This document shows, piece by piece, positions 50,000 through 60,528 of a stretch of DNA of 64,000 bases (position 1 is its first letter; every line of letters begins with the position of its first letter). The stretch lies in contig NC_089980.1 in assembly GCF_036417845.1 (NCBI RefSeq), positions 113,919,169 to 113,983,168 on the forward strand, given 5' to 3'. The notes below the pieces were generated by a model. It did no database searches and was not told where the DNA came from. It saw only the letters and a list, made by a program, of their open reading frames with translations. Origin of the DNA: Apteryx mantelli. Taxonomy: Eukaryota; Chordata; Aves; Apterygiformes; Apterygidae. The translations under genes were made by a program, and so were the position numbers.

Positions 50000-51020
50000 C
50001 TTCAAATCATTGTGTGGGCTTTCTGTCCTTGGTTTCCTTCTCTCTACACCTTGTTTCTGTGTGATCTCATCAGCAAATACAAATTCAACTACCATCTGTT
50101 TGCTAATGACTCACAGATATACCAGTCTACTCCAGACTAATCTCCTTATGTCCAAACTGAAATCTCAGCCTGCCTCTCTGAGATCTCCTCATGGGTATGT
50201 AGCCATCAGCTCAAACTCATCATGAATAAAACAGACAGCTTATTGCTTCCATATACTAAACCTTTCTTTCTCAGTCAGTTAGCTCAAAACATAAGTCAAG
50301 TTTCTAACTTAAGTCCTTTCCATACACAAAAATCTCTAGTTTCAGTCAATGCAAGTTTTAAGACTAAGCAAAATTTATAGCCCATCAAGAGGGAACTGCA
50401 GGAAAAGAGCTAGGCTGAAGTATGACTCTTGCAAATGTTTAAAGAAGTTATATAGGAGACCCATGGTAGCTCAGGTTAACACAATTCACTAGATGCTAAT
50501 CCCAGTACTTGGTTAATACAGTCAGCATGGGCTCAGAATTAAACCACTCTGCACAGCTGTATGTCATTCTGTGCTCTGGTCACTCTCATACAAGGCCAGC
50601 TTAAGTGAAGTAACTAGGAGTCACTAATCACTATCACAAAATAAATGTGGGTGTGGGACCCTCATGAAAGGTCTAACCAAAGTCTTCTCTCCAACTGAAT
50701 GTCTTAATAGCAATATCCTTCCAGCTTTGACAAATGTGGTCTTGCCCTTCCCATATCCAGTCAGATTATTGCTGCAAAGGTTGTTTTTTGAGACATTCTT
50801 TGCCTCCCTCCACTGGTTCTTCCATCTCTCTCCCAGCTGATGGGAATTACTACTTTTCACTCTCAAAGCTTTCTGACACTCTATCATATTTTAGTCACTG
50901 TCAAGATATTGACTTGCTTGTTTGCTTAGACCATAATGCTAGCTACTGTTACTCACTTGTTAATAGGCTACTTCAAACTTTATCAAACAGTACACCTCAT
51001 GCTTTGCAGGATCTCCTTGT
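50000..51020 (+). mobile_element. Ancient L2-like LINE fossil (RT palm C to C-terminus)
   Basis: At 50010-50130 the frame reads WAFCPWFPSLYTLFLCDLI, then KYKFNYHLFANDSQIYQST. This corresponds to the L2 pattern GSVLGPLLFSLYTLPLGD-I followed by FH-YADDTQIYLS. The YADD box is altered to FAND (50099-50110). It continues CLSEISSW then HQLKLIMNKTD at 50180-50240 (family CL--I--WM--N-LKLN-DKTE). Near 50800-50860, ASLHWFFHLS and LLLFTLKAF match SLHWLP and LLTFKAL. About 180 bases more than expected separate the last two blocks. It is inactive and very old. Confidence 0.65.
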
Positions 51021-51114
51021 GAAAAAAAACACAAAATAAAATAGCTGCTCTCCTTGAATGGCTTCATGAATGGCTTCATTAAAGTTCCGTATTTCCTCTG
51101 TTACACTCTATCTC

Positions 51115-51137
51115 AAAAAAAAAAAAAAAAAAAAAAA
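51115..51137 (+). repeat. A23 homopolymer
   Basis: This is the longest A run in the window. It follows AT-rich sequence with a short tandem GAATGGCTTCAT duplication at 51055-51078. No retrogene is recognisable immediately upstream. Confidence 0.85.
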
Positions 51138-54100
51138 GGTTAATCCTCTGGGCAACTGTACCTAAGCAGAATAACTTTGGTGGGTTTTTTTCTGTAGGCA
51201 CCCTGAGGGCTACTACCTACAGATTCCACCTTCCCCTGAAGGTAGAAATGTCTTTCAGGAGTCTCATCTTCCTAACATCAATTATTGATGTCATCTCAAA
51301 GGCAGATGGGATCAGTGTAGGTGCTTAGAAGAGAAACAGCGTGCTGGAGCCTTTCCCTGAGGAGCAAAGTAATGCTTGAGGATACTTGAAAGCAGACAAC
51401 ATACTTCTACCCTCATAGCCTTGCCAACTGTTCACCCTAAACCAAGCACTCCAGAGGGAATGCAATATAGAAGATCAATTAATTTAGCCCCAGGGACCTT
51501 CTTGAACACCTGTGTAGTAACATTCTCTCTTGCTGACCAATATTTCCCTGAAGTGCCTCACCTGCCAACCTATAATGAACTTTTGCCTTCTATTATATCC
51601 TGTTATCTCCTTTTGTTTCCAGGTTAGAAGACTTTGGGTACTTACCTTTATTGTCCTGTGCTGGAATAGTATATAAAACAACGACATCTAAGTGTTCTAC
51701 AAAAGCTCCTTGGTGCCGTAGTAATCATTATCATCAATCTTCCAAGAGAAAATTTTAGTTTGGACAGAATGTTAACACCAGAAGAAAGCTGAACCAAGTC
51801 TAATTCTTAGGAACAAAATCTCCAACCCTAGAAATTGTGTGGTATGGTCCTTTTTTTATTCTTTATAGTATAACAAGTTTGGGGTTAGGAACATATGTAC
51901 ATACAAAAATTTCTCATTGTTCTAGCCTGGAAGATTCTATTATGACTGAAGAAATCATAAAATGTTTCAAGTATGAAAACTGAGCTATTGAAAAGAGAAT
52001 GTGTTACACAAGAGCATTCAGAACTCTACTCTGTTTTTGCTAACAAATAAAGAGCATGTGCAACAAAAAACATCTTGATGAAATTGCTCATGAAAATGAC
52101 TTTTACTTTCTGACTTCCTAACCCCAAATCTGTGTTTCACTGAAGACTTGTCTTCTTACAGACTTTTTTCCAATATACCATTTTGAATTTTAAACTTTCA
52201 AGATTTTAAACTTGAGACTTTATAATAACCTCCTGGCAGAGAGCTGCCACCTTCCAACCCAATGGGCAAGTATTAATTCTGGTTATGGGTTCCCCCAAGC
52301 ATCCCTTTTTTATGAGTAGGTAGAACATGTTCTGAATCAATAGTTTTTGTCAGTATGTGCAGATATTCCTATACCTTGCATAAAGATGCTTCTTCCTCTC
52401 AGAAAGCAACAACAGAGAACAGTGGGTTCAAAATTACTAGCATCTAACAAGCTGCAAAACAAATGGAAAAGGAGAAATCTAACCTCTTAGGCCTTTTTTT
52501 ATATGGCATAGGGAAACAAAAGGACAAGCTCTCAATTAAAAATAAATCCGTGTCAAGTTACCTTTAAATCACCCCGATTAGTACAAACAGTCTTGACATA
52601 TACACTCCCCCATACCCTCTATAGGGAATAGAGAGAAATATTGCCTCTTTTCAAACTCATAAATTCAGGGGTTTTATGGTAGTACATCAAGTACTTAAAA
52701 TACAATAGAGAGATTACAGTCATTAGGTTAGATGATCTTCCATAATTAACGTGTTTAGGTACCACAGTTGCAAGCTGAGCTCAAATCAGATTGGTGGATA
52801 TTTCAACAGCTCCTCCAAGATGACGTTTCCTGAATGCCAAGCTTTATTTTGACAGTAATCTTCTGGCCCTTTGGGAGTTTGGCAAAACTTTTCGGTCACA
52901 CAGATTTTCTGAGAGTCACAGTGATGTCTACTTGAGTCTGTAGAGAGCCTGAAATGGTAACTGAGCGGTCAAACATGCCTCATTTATCTCAATAAGGCAC
53001 TAACTCAGTGACAGGTGATAACATGCTGAAGATCCAAGACTGATTTGCTATCACAGGATGTAAGAAAGGAGAGAAGGGATCCGTTATAGTGATTACAGTG
53101 TGCAGTTATTTGGTCTTATCTAGGGGCCATGAAGGGAAGAAGCTACCATGTCTTTAACTCTGTCAAGGAGGAAACAAGTCCCAAAAGCTCAGTAGAGCTC
53201 CAAAAGTACTGCAAGCCTCAAGAAACAGTAGGTCTGCTAGAGTGACTCAAGACCAAGAAAGCACATATTGTATTGTACTGGAGCTTCTGCAGAATCTGCT
53301 ATGAGCATGGCTATACAGTAACTTCTCAAATTAAAAGAGCTTGCTTAAAGGACACAGCAAGAAATAGCACGATCATTACCATTTTCAACTAGACCTTGAT
53401 GGCCATAAATGGAGCTTATGGACTTTTAAAATCTTTTAACACAATAGATAATACAATGAAACAAAACTAAAAATCAGTGTGATCCCTTGGGTCAGACACA
53501 AGGCAAAAAAATTTTTAAAAAGCTCTTTTCAGAAATTTAAGCCTCAGACTAATGCAGGCTAGAAAGGCAGAGCTTCAGTTTAAGCTTAGTGATCATTTTT
53601 CTCTCTCTCACAGTCACTAGCGAATTCCCCCCAGTCTGCTGATATGGAGTAGATGGAGGGTGTATGCGAGGAACCAGAGAAATGCTGACCTGGGAATTCT
53701 GCACAGCATCTTGCATACATGATGTCTAGTACTAACAAGTATTAGCATCATTTTACTTTCACAAATGCAAAGATGAGTCCCCCAGGCGTTTTTAAAATAT
53801 GGATGAATACTAAGATTGCATGACTCCTCTGAAAGTGCTCGGCACCTCCAGCCTCCAGCTGCGGAGTGCAGTCAGTTTGGGAGTTAAAATGTGGGGAAAC
53901 GAGTGGGGAAAGGCAGGAAAGGTAATGAAGATAAAGTGCGGCAGTGAGGAAATGCTTGCCACGAGATGGCAGCAATGCCACGTCTTTCTCGGCACATTGC
54001 CTGGCCTTGGAATTTTTTGAGTGAGAACCGCAACATTTATACATAAATGCAAGCTTATTACAAAATCAGCGTACCTCGTTCAGTGCCCATTCACCACCTT

Positions 54101-54764
54101 CTTGCAACTTACAATGAGAAAACAGCTTTGCCTATTTCACCAAGAAAGAAAACTCATCATAAATGAATAATTACAACCTTGAAACTACCTTTCTAGAGGT
54201 GTTCAGGTTTCTTTTTTTCTTCCTGCGAGCCTCTGTATTTTAATTACAGATAATGGAGTTAGGCCCAGTGTGCAGCATTAGTGGTGGTAATCTTTACAAT
54301 TTTTACTAGATCAAAAGTCAGATTTGGGTGCTTTTTTGCCACCCCTGTTTGCAGGTAGGCCTGGCCCAGAAACTGTTGTTGGCAATGGGCATTGCAATGG
54401 GAGCACGGGGGCCTGTGGCAGTCCCACACCAGTCCACCATTTCCTTTCTCTTGGGCTCGGGGAACCAGCTCCACTTGTTTTCAGAGTGGTGTTAGGGAAG
54501 CCCTTGCCGCACACTGCCACATGCTGGAAAGGTTTGCTAATGGCAGAAATTCCTCTTGGCAACAGGAGCCACAAGGAACGGCAGCATAAAGACAAACCGG
54601 CGTTTCTCAAGGAGACTTTGGCTCCTCTGTTTCCCCTTAGGAAGATCAGTTTGTTCTGATGGGCAAGCTGGAAGGCATTGGAAGGGCACATTTGAGACCT
54701 GAAAGCCTTCCTCTCTCCAGAGCAGGGACCGAAACAGCGCAGAGTTGCACCTAGAGCTAGGGAT
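51138..54764. other. Intergenic, region immediately upstream of the CSMD1 promoter
   Basis: AT-rich to about 53700, then rising GC. It holds the CTCF-like site at 53959. Frames at 54259-54826 on both strands reflect rising GC content and show no recognisable protein. Confidence 0.55.
53959..53974 (+). promoter_or_regulatory. Candidate CTCF site upstream of the CSMD1 promoter
   Basis: CCACGAGATGGCAGCA satisfies every position of the CTCF core CCASNAGRKGGCR, in forward orientation and about 0.8 kb before the CpG island. CTCF sites near promoters commonly anchor loops. Binding cannot be shown from sequence alone. Confidence 0.45.
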
Positions 54765-55086
54765 GCCCACCCCGGGACACGCAGCATCTGGGTGGAGGGA
54801 TGCAGGCTGCGGCGAGGGCCGGGCACAGCGGCTGGGCTCGGCGTGGAGCAGGAGCCCCCCGAGCGGGGTGGAATGAGGGGGCCCCCTTGGGCCGCCGGGA
54901 GGGGATGTCCGGCCGCCGGGGGGCTGCGGGGGCCGGTGTGCGGGCCGGGCCAGGGGCCGCGGCCGGGCCGGGCGAGGCGGCGGCGCGGGCGCGGAGCGGG
55001 GCGGCGGGCGCGGGCGCGGGCTCGGCGTGCGCCGCCTGCGCAGCGCCCGGCCCCTTCCCCTCTCCCTGGGAAGTGATGGTTGAGTC

Positions 55087-55104
55087 CGGCGGCGGCGGCG
55101 GCGG
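55087..55104 (+). repeat. (CGG)6 trinucleotide tract
   Basis: Six uninterrupted CGG triplets lie about 510 bases upstream of the CSMD1 ATG, in promoter or 5' leader. The tract is short and stable-looking, but CGG runs in leaders are typical length-polymorphic sites. Confidence 0.85.
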
Positions 55105-55397
55105 CTCGGTCGGCTGGCAGCCTGTCTGCTGCGCTCCCTGCGCCGCGCTCGCCGCGATCCCTCCCTCTCGCCCCCTCCTCCTCCTCTTCCTCACACTCCC
55201 CGGATCCCTCTCCCGCCGCTGCCGCCTCTCCCTGCGCGGCTCTCCCGCCCGGCGGCCGTGGATGCCGCGCTGCCCGCGGCGCCGGGCGTGCCTCGCCTCG
55301 CCTCGCCTCCCCTCCCCTGGGCGGGCGGCGGGCCGGCGGCGCCGGGGCTCCGCGGGCGCTGCGCGGCGCAGCCCCGCCGCGGCGCGGGACTGATGCT

Positions 55398-55526
55398 ATG
55401 AGAGCGGCGGAGCGAGCCGCGCGCGCAGTCCTGCAGGAGGCGTCGGGCGCTGCGCGGCGCTCGGGATCCGGATCGCTGCTCGCCGCCGCTCCTCGCCCCG
55501 TGGTGATTATCTGGCGCTGTCCTTAG
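55398..55526 (+). other. Upstream ORF in the CSMD1 leader
   Basis: If transcription starts upstream of about 55390, the leader carries two upstream ATGs. The first, at 55393, reads ATG-CTA-TGA and is only two codons long. The second ATG at 55398 overlaps that stop (ATGA) and opens a 42-codon frame ending at the TAG at 55524-55526. The second ATG has G at -3 and A at +4, a fair initiation context. It is in the same frame as the CSMD1 ATG 90 bases downstream, so only the TAG separates them. The peptide is Ala/Arg-rich and matches nothing I know. A role in dampening CSMD1 translation is inference; the transcript start is unknown. Confidence 0.4.
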
Positions 55527-55616
55527 CCCCGCTGCCGCTCGGAGGACACGCTCGCCGCCGAGAAGAGCAGCTGGGGGTCTGGTGTGAGTGTGTGTGTGTG
55601 TGGAATAACTGCAGAC

Positions 55617-55683
55617 ATGACTGCGTGGAGGAAATTCAAGTCTCTGCTGGTTTTCTGCGCGGGGCTCCTCACTGCAGCTCAGG
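55617..55683 (+). CDS. CSMD1: CSMD1 first coding exon (signal peptide), partial gene
   Basis: CSMD1 is a very large single-pass membrane protein made of CUB and Sushi (complement control) repeats. It is expressed mainly in brain and is linked to complement regulation. Seen here: ATG at 55617 with G at -3, then 22 full codons (MTAWRKFK, then SLLVFCAGLL, then TAAQ) and one base of a Gly codon. The exon ends at 55683 before the consensus donor GTAAGA, so the exit phase is 1. The peptide has a basic n-region, a hydrophobic core and a small-residue c-region, as expected for a secreted or membrane protein. From memory, human CSMD1 also begins MTAWR-F-SLL and has LLTAA-G before its first CUB domain; this bird signal core is about six residues shorter. 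An in-frame TAG at 55524-55526 with no ATG in between fixes the start. All later exons lie outside the window. The gene identity rests on this short match plus the setting in a CpG island with a very long first intron. Confidence 0.85.
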
Positions 55684-56788
55684 GTAAGATTTGGGTTTCT
55701 CTCATTAGGGTCTGGACCGGATTCGTGCGGGCTGTGGTTATGGCACTGGTTTCCCCCGCGGCTCGCCGCTGCCGCTCGGACGAGCTCGCTCCCTCGCTCC
55801 GTTTCTGCGCAAGGAAATAGCAGGCTGCTCGAGCCCAGTCTACCTTCTCCCTGCCTCCCTCCTCCTATCGGGTCCCCATGCACGTCGGTGTTCCCCGAGG
55901 GCTCGCTTCCCTGCCAGGCAGCTTCCTCGGGGGAAACCAGCCCCCAGGAGTTAGGCAGCAACTGCTGCGATGCTCCGAGAGGAGCTGTGCGCATCCAGCC
56001 TCCTGGGCAGCGCAGGAGTTTGCGAGCAGTTCCCTCTCGGCACAGGCGTGAGCGGTGCTCGCTGCCAGGCGAGGGACAGTCGCTGGGCTGGCAAGTTTGG
56101 CTTTCCCCTCCTCCCGCCTCTCCTGCTCTGCCCCTGCTCCGGGGGAGCGCGGAGTGGGTGGCCGAGGAGAGCTGCCCCCGCCTGCCCTCAGCCGGCTCCG
56201 CTCCGCGCAAGACCCGCGGAGGCGGGGATGGGGGCCAGAACCCCCTCCGCCAGGCTGCCCTCCCGTGCCGGAGGGGAGAGGTCTCCTTGCTGCTTGGCAC
56301 ACAGCGCGGAGCATCTCCCACCCCCGGCTGGGTTTCTCCTTAAAATCAGTGGGGGGAGGGAGGGGAAACAAGGGGGTGACGGTAGAGAATTGGGTTACAC
56401 AACTTCACTGCTGGCCTCAGCCCCACCACTTGCCTCATCGCTGGAGACAACAACTTCCCCATTATTCACTTCGCTTCTCATTAGCCGTGTGCTTTTTCAT
56501 GCTGCGAGAGATGCGAGCGTGTGTGTGCGAGAGAAAGAAAGGGAGCGAGCGAGGGAGGCTGCTCGCAGCCCAGCACCTGTCCCCGTTGCAGCCTCTTCCC
56601 TCTTCCACCTCGCTCCCCGCCGTTGCTGCCTTCCTCCGGGAGGACGGTCCCCCTTGCGGTCTGTGCTCTGCGAGGATCCCTTAACCCTTCCACGGCTCTT
56701 CACATCCTTCCCACCCTCTTATTTTTCCTACAGCTTTTTCGGCCCGGCGGGGGCGGATGGCTGGGGCGGGGGCAGCGGGGCGAGCTGA

Positions 56789-56873
56789 CCCCAACCCCGG
56801 CCCCGGTCCCGGCCCCGGCCGCGACCCCGACCTCGACCCCGACCCCGGCCCCGGCCCGGGCGGGCGGGCGGGG
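56789..56873 (+). repeat. CCCCGG/CCCCGA hexamer array running into CGGG tetramers
   Basis: About twelve imperfect hexamers of the form CCCCGG, CCCCGA or CCCGGT occupy 56789-56860, followed by CGGG tetramers to 56873. Runs of four C at regular spacing can form an i-motif on this strand and a G-quadruplex on the other; the CGGG end can form one on this strand. It lies in intron 1 about 1.1 kb after the exon. Confidence 0.75.
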
Positions 56874-59375
56874 AGCCTGGAGGCGCCGCTCCCCGCGGGC
56901 CCCCGCGGCCGGGCGCCCCCCGCCGCCCGGGCAGCGCCGCGGGGAGCCCTCCCCTCGGCGGCCTCTCGCCGCGATCCGCGGGGGGAGGTGGTGGGAGGCC
57001 GGTCCGGGCTGCCGAGAGCCGGGCGAAAGCTCTGCCCAGTCCGGAGCAGCGCCCGCGGCTCCTTAAAAGCCTTGACGCGGCGCCTCAGCCCAAACCCCGG
57101 CGCCGCCTCGGTTCACCAGGCAACGCCGCTCGGCTGCCCCCGGTCCCGCTTCCCTCGTGGGGAGCGAAGAGCGGGGGAGGAGGAACGGGCGGGTTTCCTG
57201 GGCTGGGAACGGGCAGCTCCCGAACAGGGGGCTGCGCCTGGCGGAGCGCGCAAGGCTCCGCGTGTGACCGCCCTGCCCAAACTTCCCGCGGCCCCGGCCG
57301 GGCCCCCGCCGCGGCCGCCCCTCGGTGCCCACACGAGCCGCGCGCCGCGCCGAGGCGGCCCCGGGACGGCCGCGGGGAGCCGCGGGCCGGGCGCGGAGCT
57401 GCGCGCGGGGCCGCCCCGCCGCGGCGCCCGCCGCGCGCCGGGGCGCGCTGCAGCCGCGGCCGCGCCGGCTCCCGGGACGGACCGGCACCCGCGACTCGTT
57501 TGTTAAATACACTGTAGCTGGTTCTGTCGTTTGACATTTAAGTGTTTTCTTTTCATGGCTGACGGCACATATGAAAAGCTGGAGGCTGGATCATGGTTAT
57601 TCAGCGGAGATCCGACGTGTTTTGCTTACATACAAAGGCTTTGCCAGGAACATTTGGGCACTGCTTCTGATGCTGCTCTGCAGAATGTAATTATACCTCG
57701 CTTAATGTGGAGCAGCAACACACCTACTTAAAGGCTACAAACTGACTTAATATTGAAGTCAAACAACAGGTATATGAGGAACCAGCAGGGACATCTGACA
57801 TAATTCTTTCCCATTTACCTTCCCAGGCAATTGAGCACAGGTATCTATATTTAGTCAAATGTAATCCTGAGGCTAAAATTACATTTATAGTTTAGAGAGT
57901 GAAAGAACTCCTTGCTTAGTAACACGAAGAGCCCAGGCTTCCAGAAGCACATAAAATTCTAATCAACAGATCCCCAGAACTCTTCGTTTTACCTGCCCCT
58001 TGGTAGTTGAATAATTTGGTAGTCACTGTAATAGGAATTCACATGGTTTTTGGTTTGTTTTGGATTTTTATGAGGAAAAAGCCCAAAGTGCTGCATTTCT
58101 GGAGGTGTTGCCTCACAAGGGGTTTTCCCTTATCTTTCAGTAAATGGGCTGCTTTCCACGTTGATCCTCATTATGAAATGAAATGCAAACCCTCTGTTGC
58201 TGTGCAATATTTGTCTATAACTTTTTAAAGGAGCAAGAAAGGACGAAAAGAACATAAGTCATTGTTCATTGTGATAAGCTTGAGGTGCAGCTCTATAAAT
58301 TCTTTAGATTCATTTTTTCTACTGATGCATCTGAATATTTTGGAAAACATTGGGGAAGGGGAATTCTTTCCTGTCCATTACGCTTTAGACATAAAGAGAA
58401 ATCAGTATGGAGTCATTTAAAGGTGCCACTTCCCCAGAAACAATCCTATAATAGCAATTATGTTTCACCGAGACAGGCAGCACGGTGTTCAGCACTGCAT
58501 GGGAAGGTGAGCTTGTTTACAGAGCCATTTGCTAATTCCAATAGGCACCTATACCTAGCAAAAGCAAACATAAAAACAAAATAGAAGACAGTTGATTTAC
58601 TTCAAACAAAAAAACACAGCAGTACCATTTTTATAAATATCAAACTACTAGGGAAGAAATGGTAGATTAAAACTGAACTTAGACTAAAATTCAAGATAGG
58701 AGATTACAGGAGATCTTTCTGGTGCGATCTGGAGGTCTGTGGATAAGCTATTTTCCATGTAGAAATATATGTTGCTTAATATTTTAAATTGTCCAGTTAC
58801 ATGTTTTCAAGTTCATTCCCTGGACTCATTCAGATAACCAGATACAACTTCTTAATCACCACCTCATTGCCTCAAACAAAATAACTAGACTTTATTTTGT
58901 ATTACAATCTCAGAGGTATCATTCAAATTAATGAGAAATAGAAAAGGAAACACATTTCTGCTCTTAAATCAAATCCAGACAGTGAAAGGACTCCCACATG
59001 TATAGCTTAGAATTTTGTTAAAAAAAAACCCCAAAACCTCATTTTTATGTACTCTCTGCTTACTGCTATTGCTTTGTCAAAATAATTGCTATGACTACAT
59101 CACGTAAAGTTACCACTGTGTTGAAGGCCTACTCTTGTTGGTCTGACAGCGTTTCTCTCTTTTAAAGTCATGTATTTTCTCCCTCTCCAAAGCAGTGTTT
59201 CTCAAACAGTGAAACTGGTCTCTCTAGAGAGGCTCCATTCTCTTCCAGAGAAGGCTAAAGCAATCCTAAGGAAAATGAGCTGAAAAAAAGGTTTAGGATT
59301 TTTTTTTTCCTTTAGGAACATCAGAGCTAGGTGTTGAATATTCAGCTGCAAAACCTGAGCATTCTGTGGATGAAT

Positions 59376-59410
59376 TCCTCCCCCTCCCTCCCCCCCCGCC
59401 CCCGTTTCCC
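59376..59410 (-). repeat. C-run tract, potential G-quadruplex on the minus strand
   Basis: A C-rich stretch with successive runs of 5, 3, 8, 5 and 3 C, separated by one to three bases, stands in otherwise AT-rich intron. The minus strand therefore has more than four closely spaced G-runs of at least three, which meets the usual quadruplex rule. Confidence 0.7.
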
Positions 59411-59792
59411 TTCAGTCTGGTGAGAAAACAGCCATTGAAGGACAGAAAAGAGACAAACCAGCTCTGTCCATGAAATTAAACTATAATATTTTAATATAAA
59501 AATGTATTTACTTTTCACTAAGATCTGTATCTTTCCCAATTTTGCATTAGATATGTAAATAATGTGCTTAACTGTATAGAAAAAGGAAATAAGGAAAATT
59601 TGAATATAATATAGTGGAGAGAGCATATCAGCTCAACAGAGATTCTCCAAACAATCATTTTATACCTTTGAACCCCTTTCCACCGCCAGCTGATACAGAA
59701 ATACTGGTTTCACTGAAGGTGGAGAAGGACACTAGTGTCAGGAGCTGCTGATGGGCTACAAGAGCATGCACTCAGCATGCACACATGAACTT

Positions 59793-59832
59793 CAGGATGT
59801 ACTAAAATCCACAAGGACATACTAAAATCCAT
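59793..59832 (+). repeat. Short tandem duplication (about 20 bp, two copies)
   Basis: The core TACTAAAATCCA occurs twice in adjacent units of about 20 bases (GGATG- and GGACA-prefixed). No function is suggested. Confidence 0.6.
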
Positions 59833-60513
59833 GTTCAGCACCTTCTGTGATCAGTATATATAGAAAATTTTTCTAGATTATTTTCTGTTCATTTTTTTGA
59901 TTGTCACTCCCACAGCCCTTTACACAGATATGCATGATTTGGATCAGGCATGGGATTTTTCTTTTCTTGCAGACTGCTTTTTCTATATAAACATATAACC
60001 TAGCTTTTCATCTCATTACTACTCATTATACAGGAGTATCATTACATATGCATTGATATATGCATGATTTTAAAAGTCGTCTATGAGGCTTTGGTCCCAA
60101 TACTGTTTACAATCATTAAAACTTTGGTCCTATTGAGCTAGGAACAGTGTCTGCAACTGTGTAAATATTTGTAACAGAAACCAATGCATTCAGGATTTGC
60201 TATGCTCTCTAGACTAAAAGGCTGAAAAGCTTTAGAGACCACCAATTTCAACTTTCCCAAAACTTATCTTCTATACACTGTCACATTAAACTTTCTCTCA
60301 CAACTTTTCCATGTAGAAATAACTGCTTAATACCATGAATGTATAAATTCTTCCAATTAATTTAAAGATAAGATGTAATTGCATTTTGCTCAAATCTGTA
60401 TTGAAGTGACATGTCTCTTTGACCATGATGACATTATTCTGCTAGATTATTCTGCTAGTAAACAGCTTAAGTGCACGCACAGATATTGCAGTATAGTGTT
60501 GGGTTCAGCGTAG

Positions 60514-60528
60514 CCAGCAGGGGGATGC
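60514..60528 (+). promoter_or_regulatory. CTCF-like motif
   Basis: CCAGCAGGGGGATGC resembles the CTCF core CCASNAGRKGGC with the final C replaced by A. It is isolated in AT-rich intron. A weak candidate only. Confidence 0.25.

Larger units (their letters stand above)
54765..57515 (+). promoter_or_regulatory. CSMD1: CpG island promoter of CSMD1
   Basis: The sequence switches sharply from AT-rich to very GC- and CpG-rich at about 54765 and back at about 57515, and the CSMD1 start codon lies inside. There is no TATA box in the obvious place. GC boxes are frequent, for example GGGCGGG at 55319-55325 just after a CCTCG repeat run at 55291-55306. This is the usual form of a broad, TATA-less promoter of a neuronal gene. 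The transcription start is not fixed by sequence; somewhere between about 55100 and 55390 is a reasonable guess. The long open frames in this block on both strands follow from the rarity of stop codons in GC-rich DNA. Confidence 0.85.

Noticed and set aside
54311..54826. 171-codon minus-strand frame upstream of the CpG island
   Set aside because: No recognisable family and overlaps frames on the other strand. A divergent non-coding transcript is possible but not shown.
55584..55820. Longer frame starting at a GTG and reading through exon 1 into the intron
   Set aside because: GTG is not a normal start here; the ATG at 55617 begins a proper signal peptide and the consensus donor at 55684 ends the exon.
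55191..56321. 376-codon open frame on the minus strand across the CpG island
   Set aside because: It lies antisense to the CSMD1 first exon in very GC-rich DNA where stops are rare. It is low-complexity, includes a Thr-His run that is just the GT microsatellite, and has no domain.
56757..57506. 249-codon plus-strand frame
   Set aside because: Pro/Arg/Gly/Ala-rich translation of the hexamer array and CpG island inside intron 1; no known motif.
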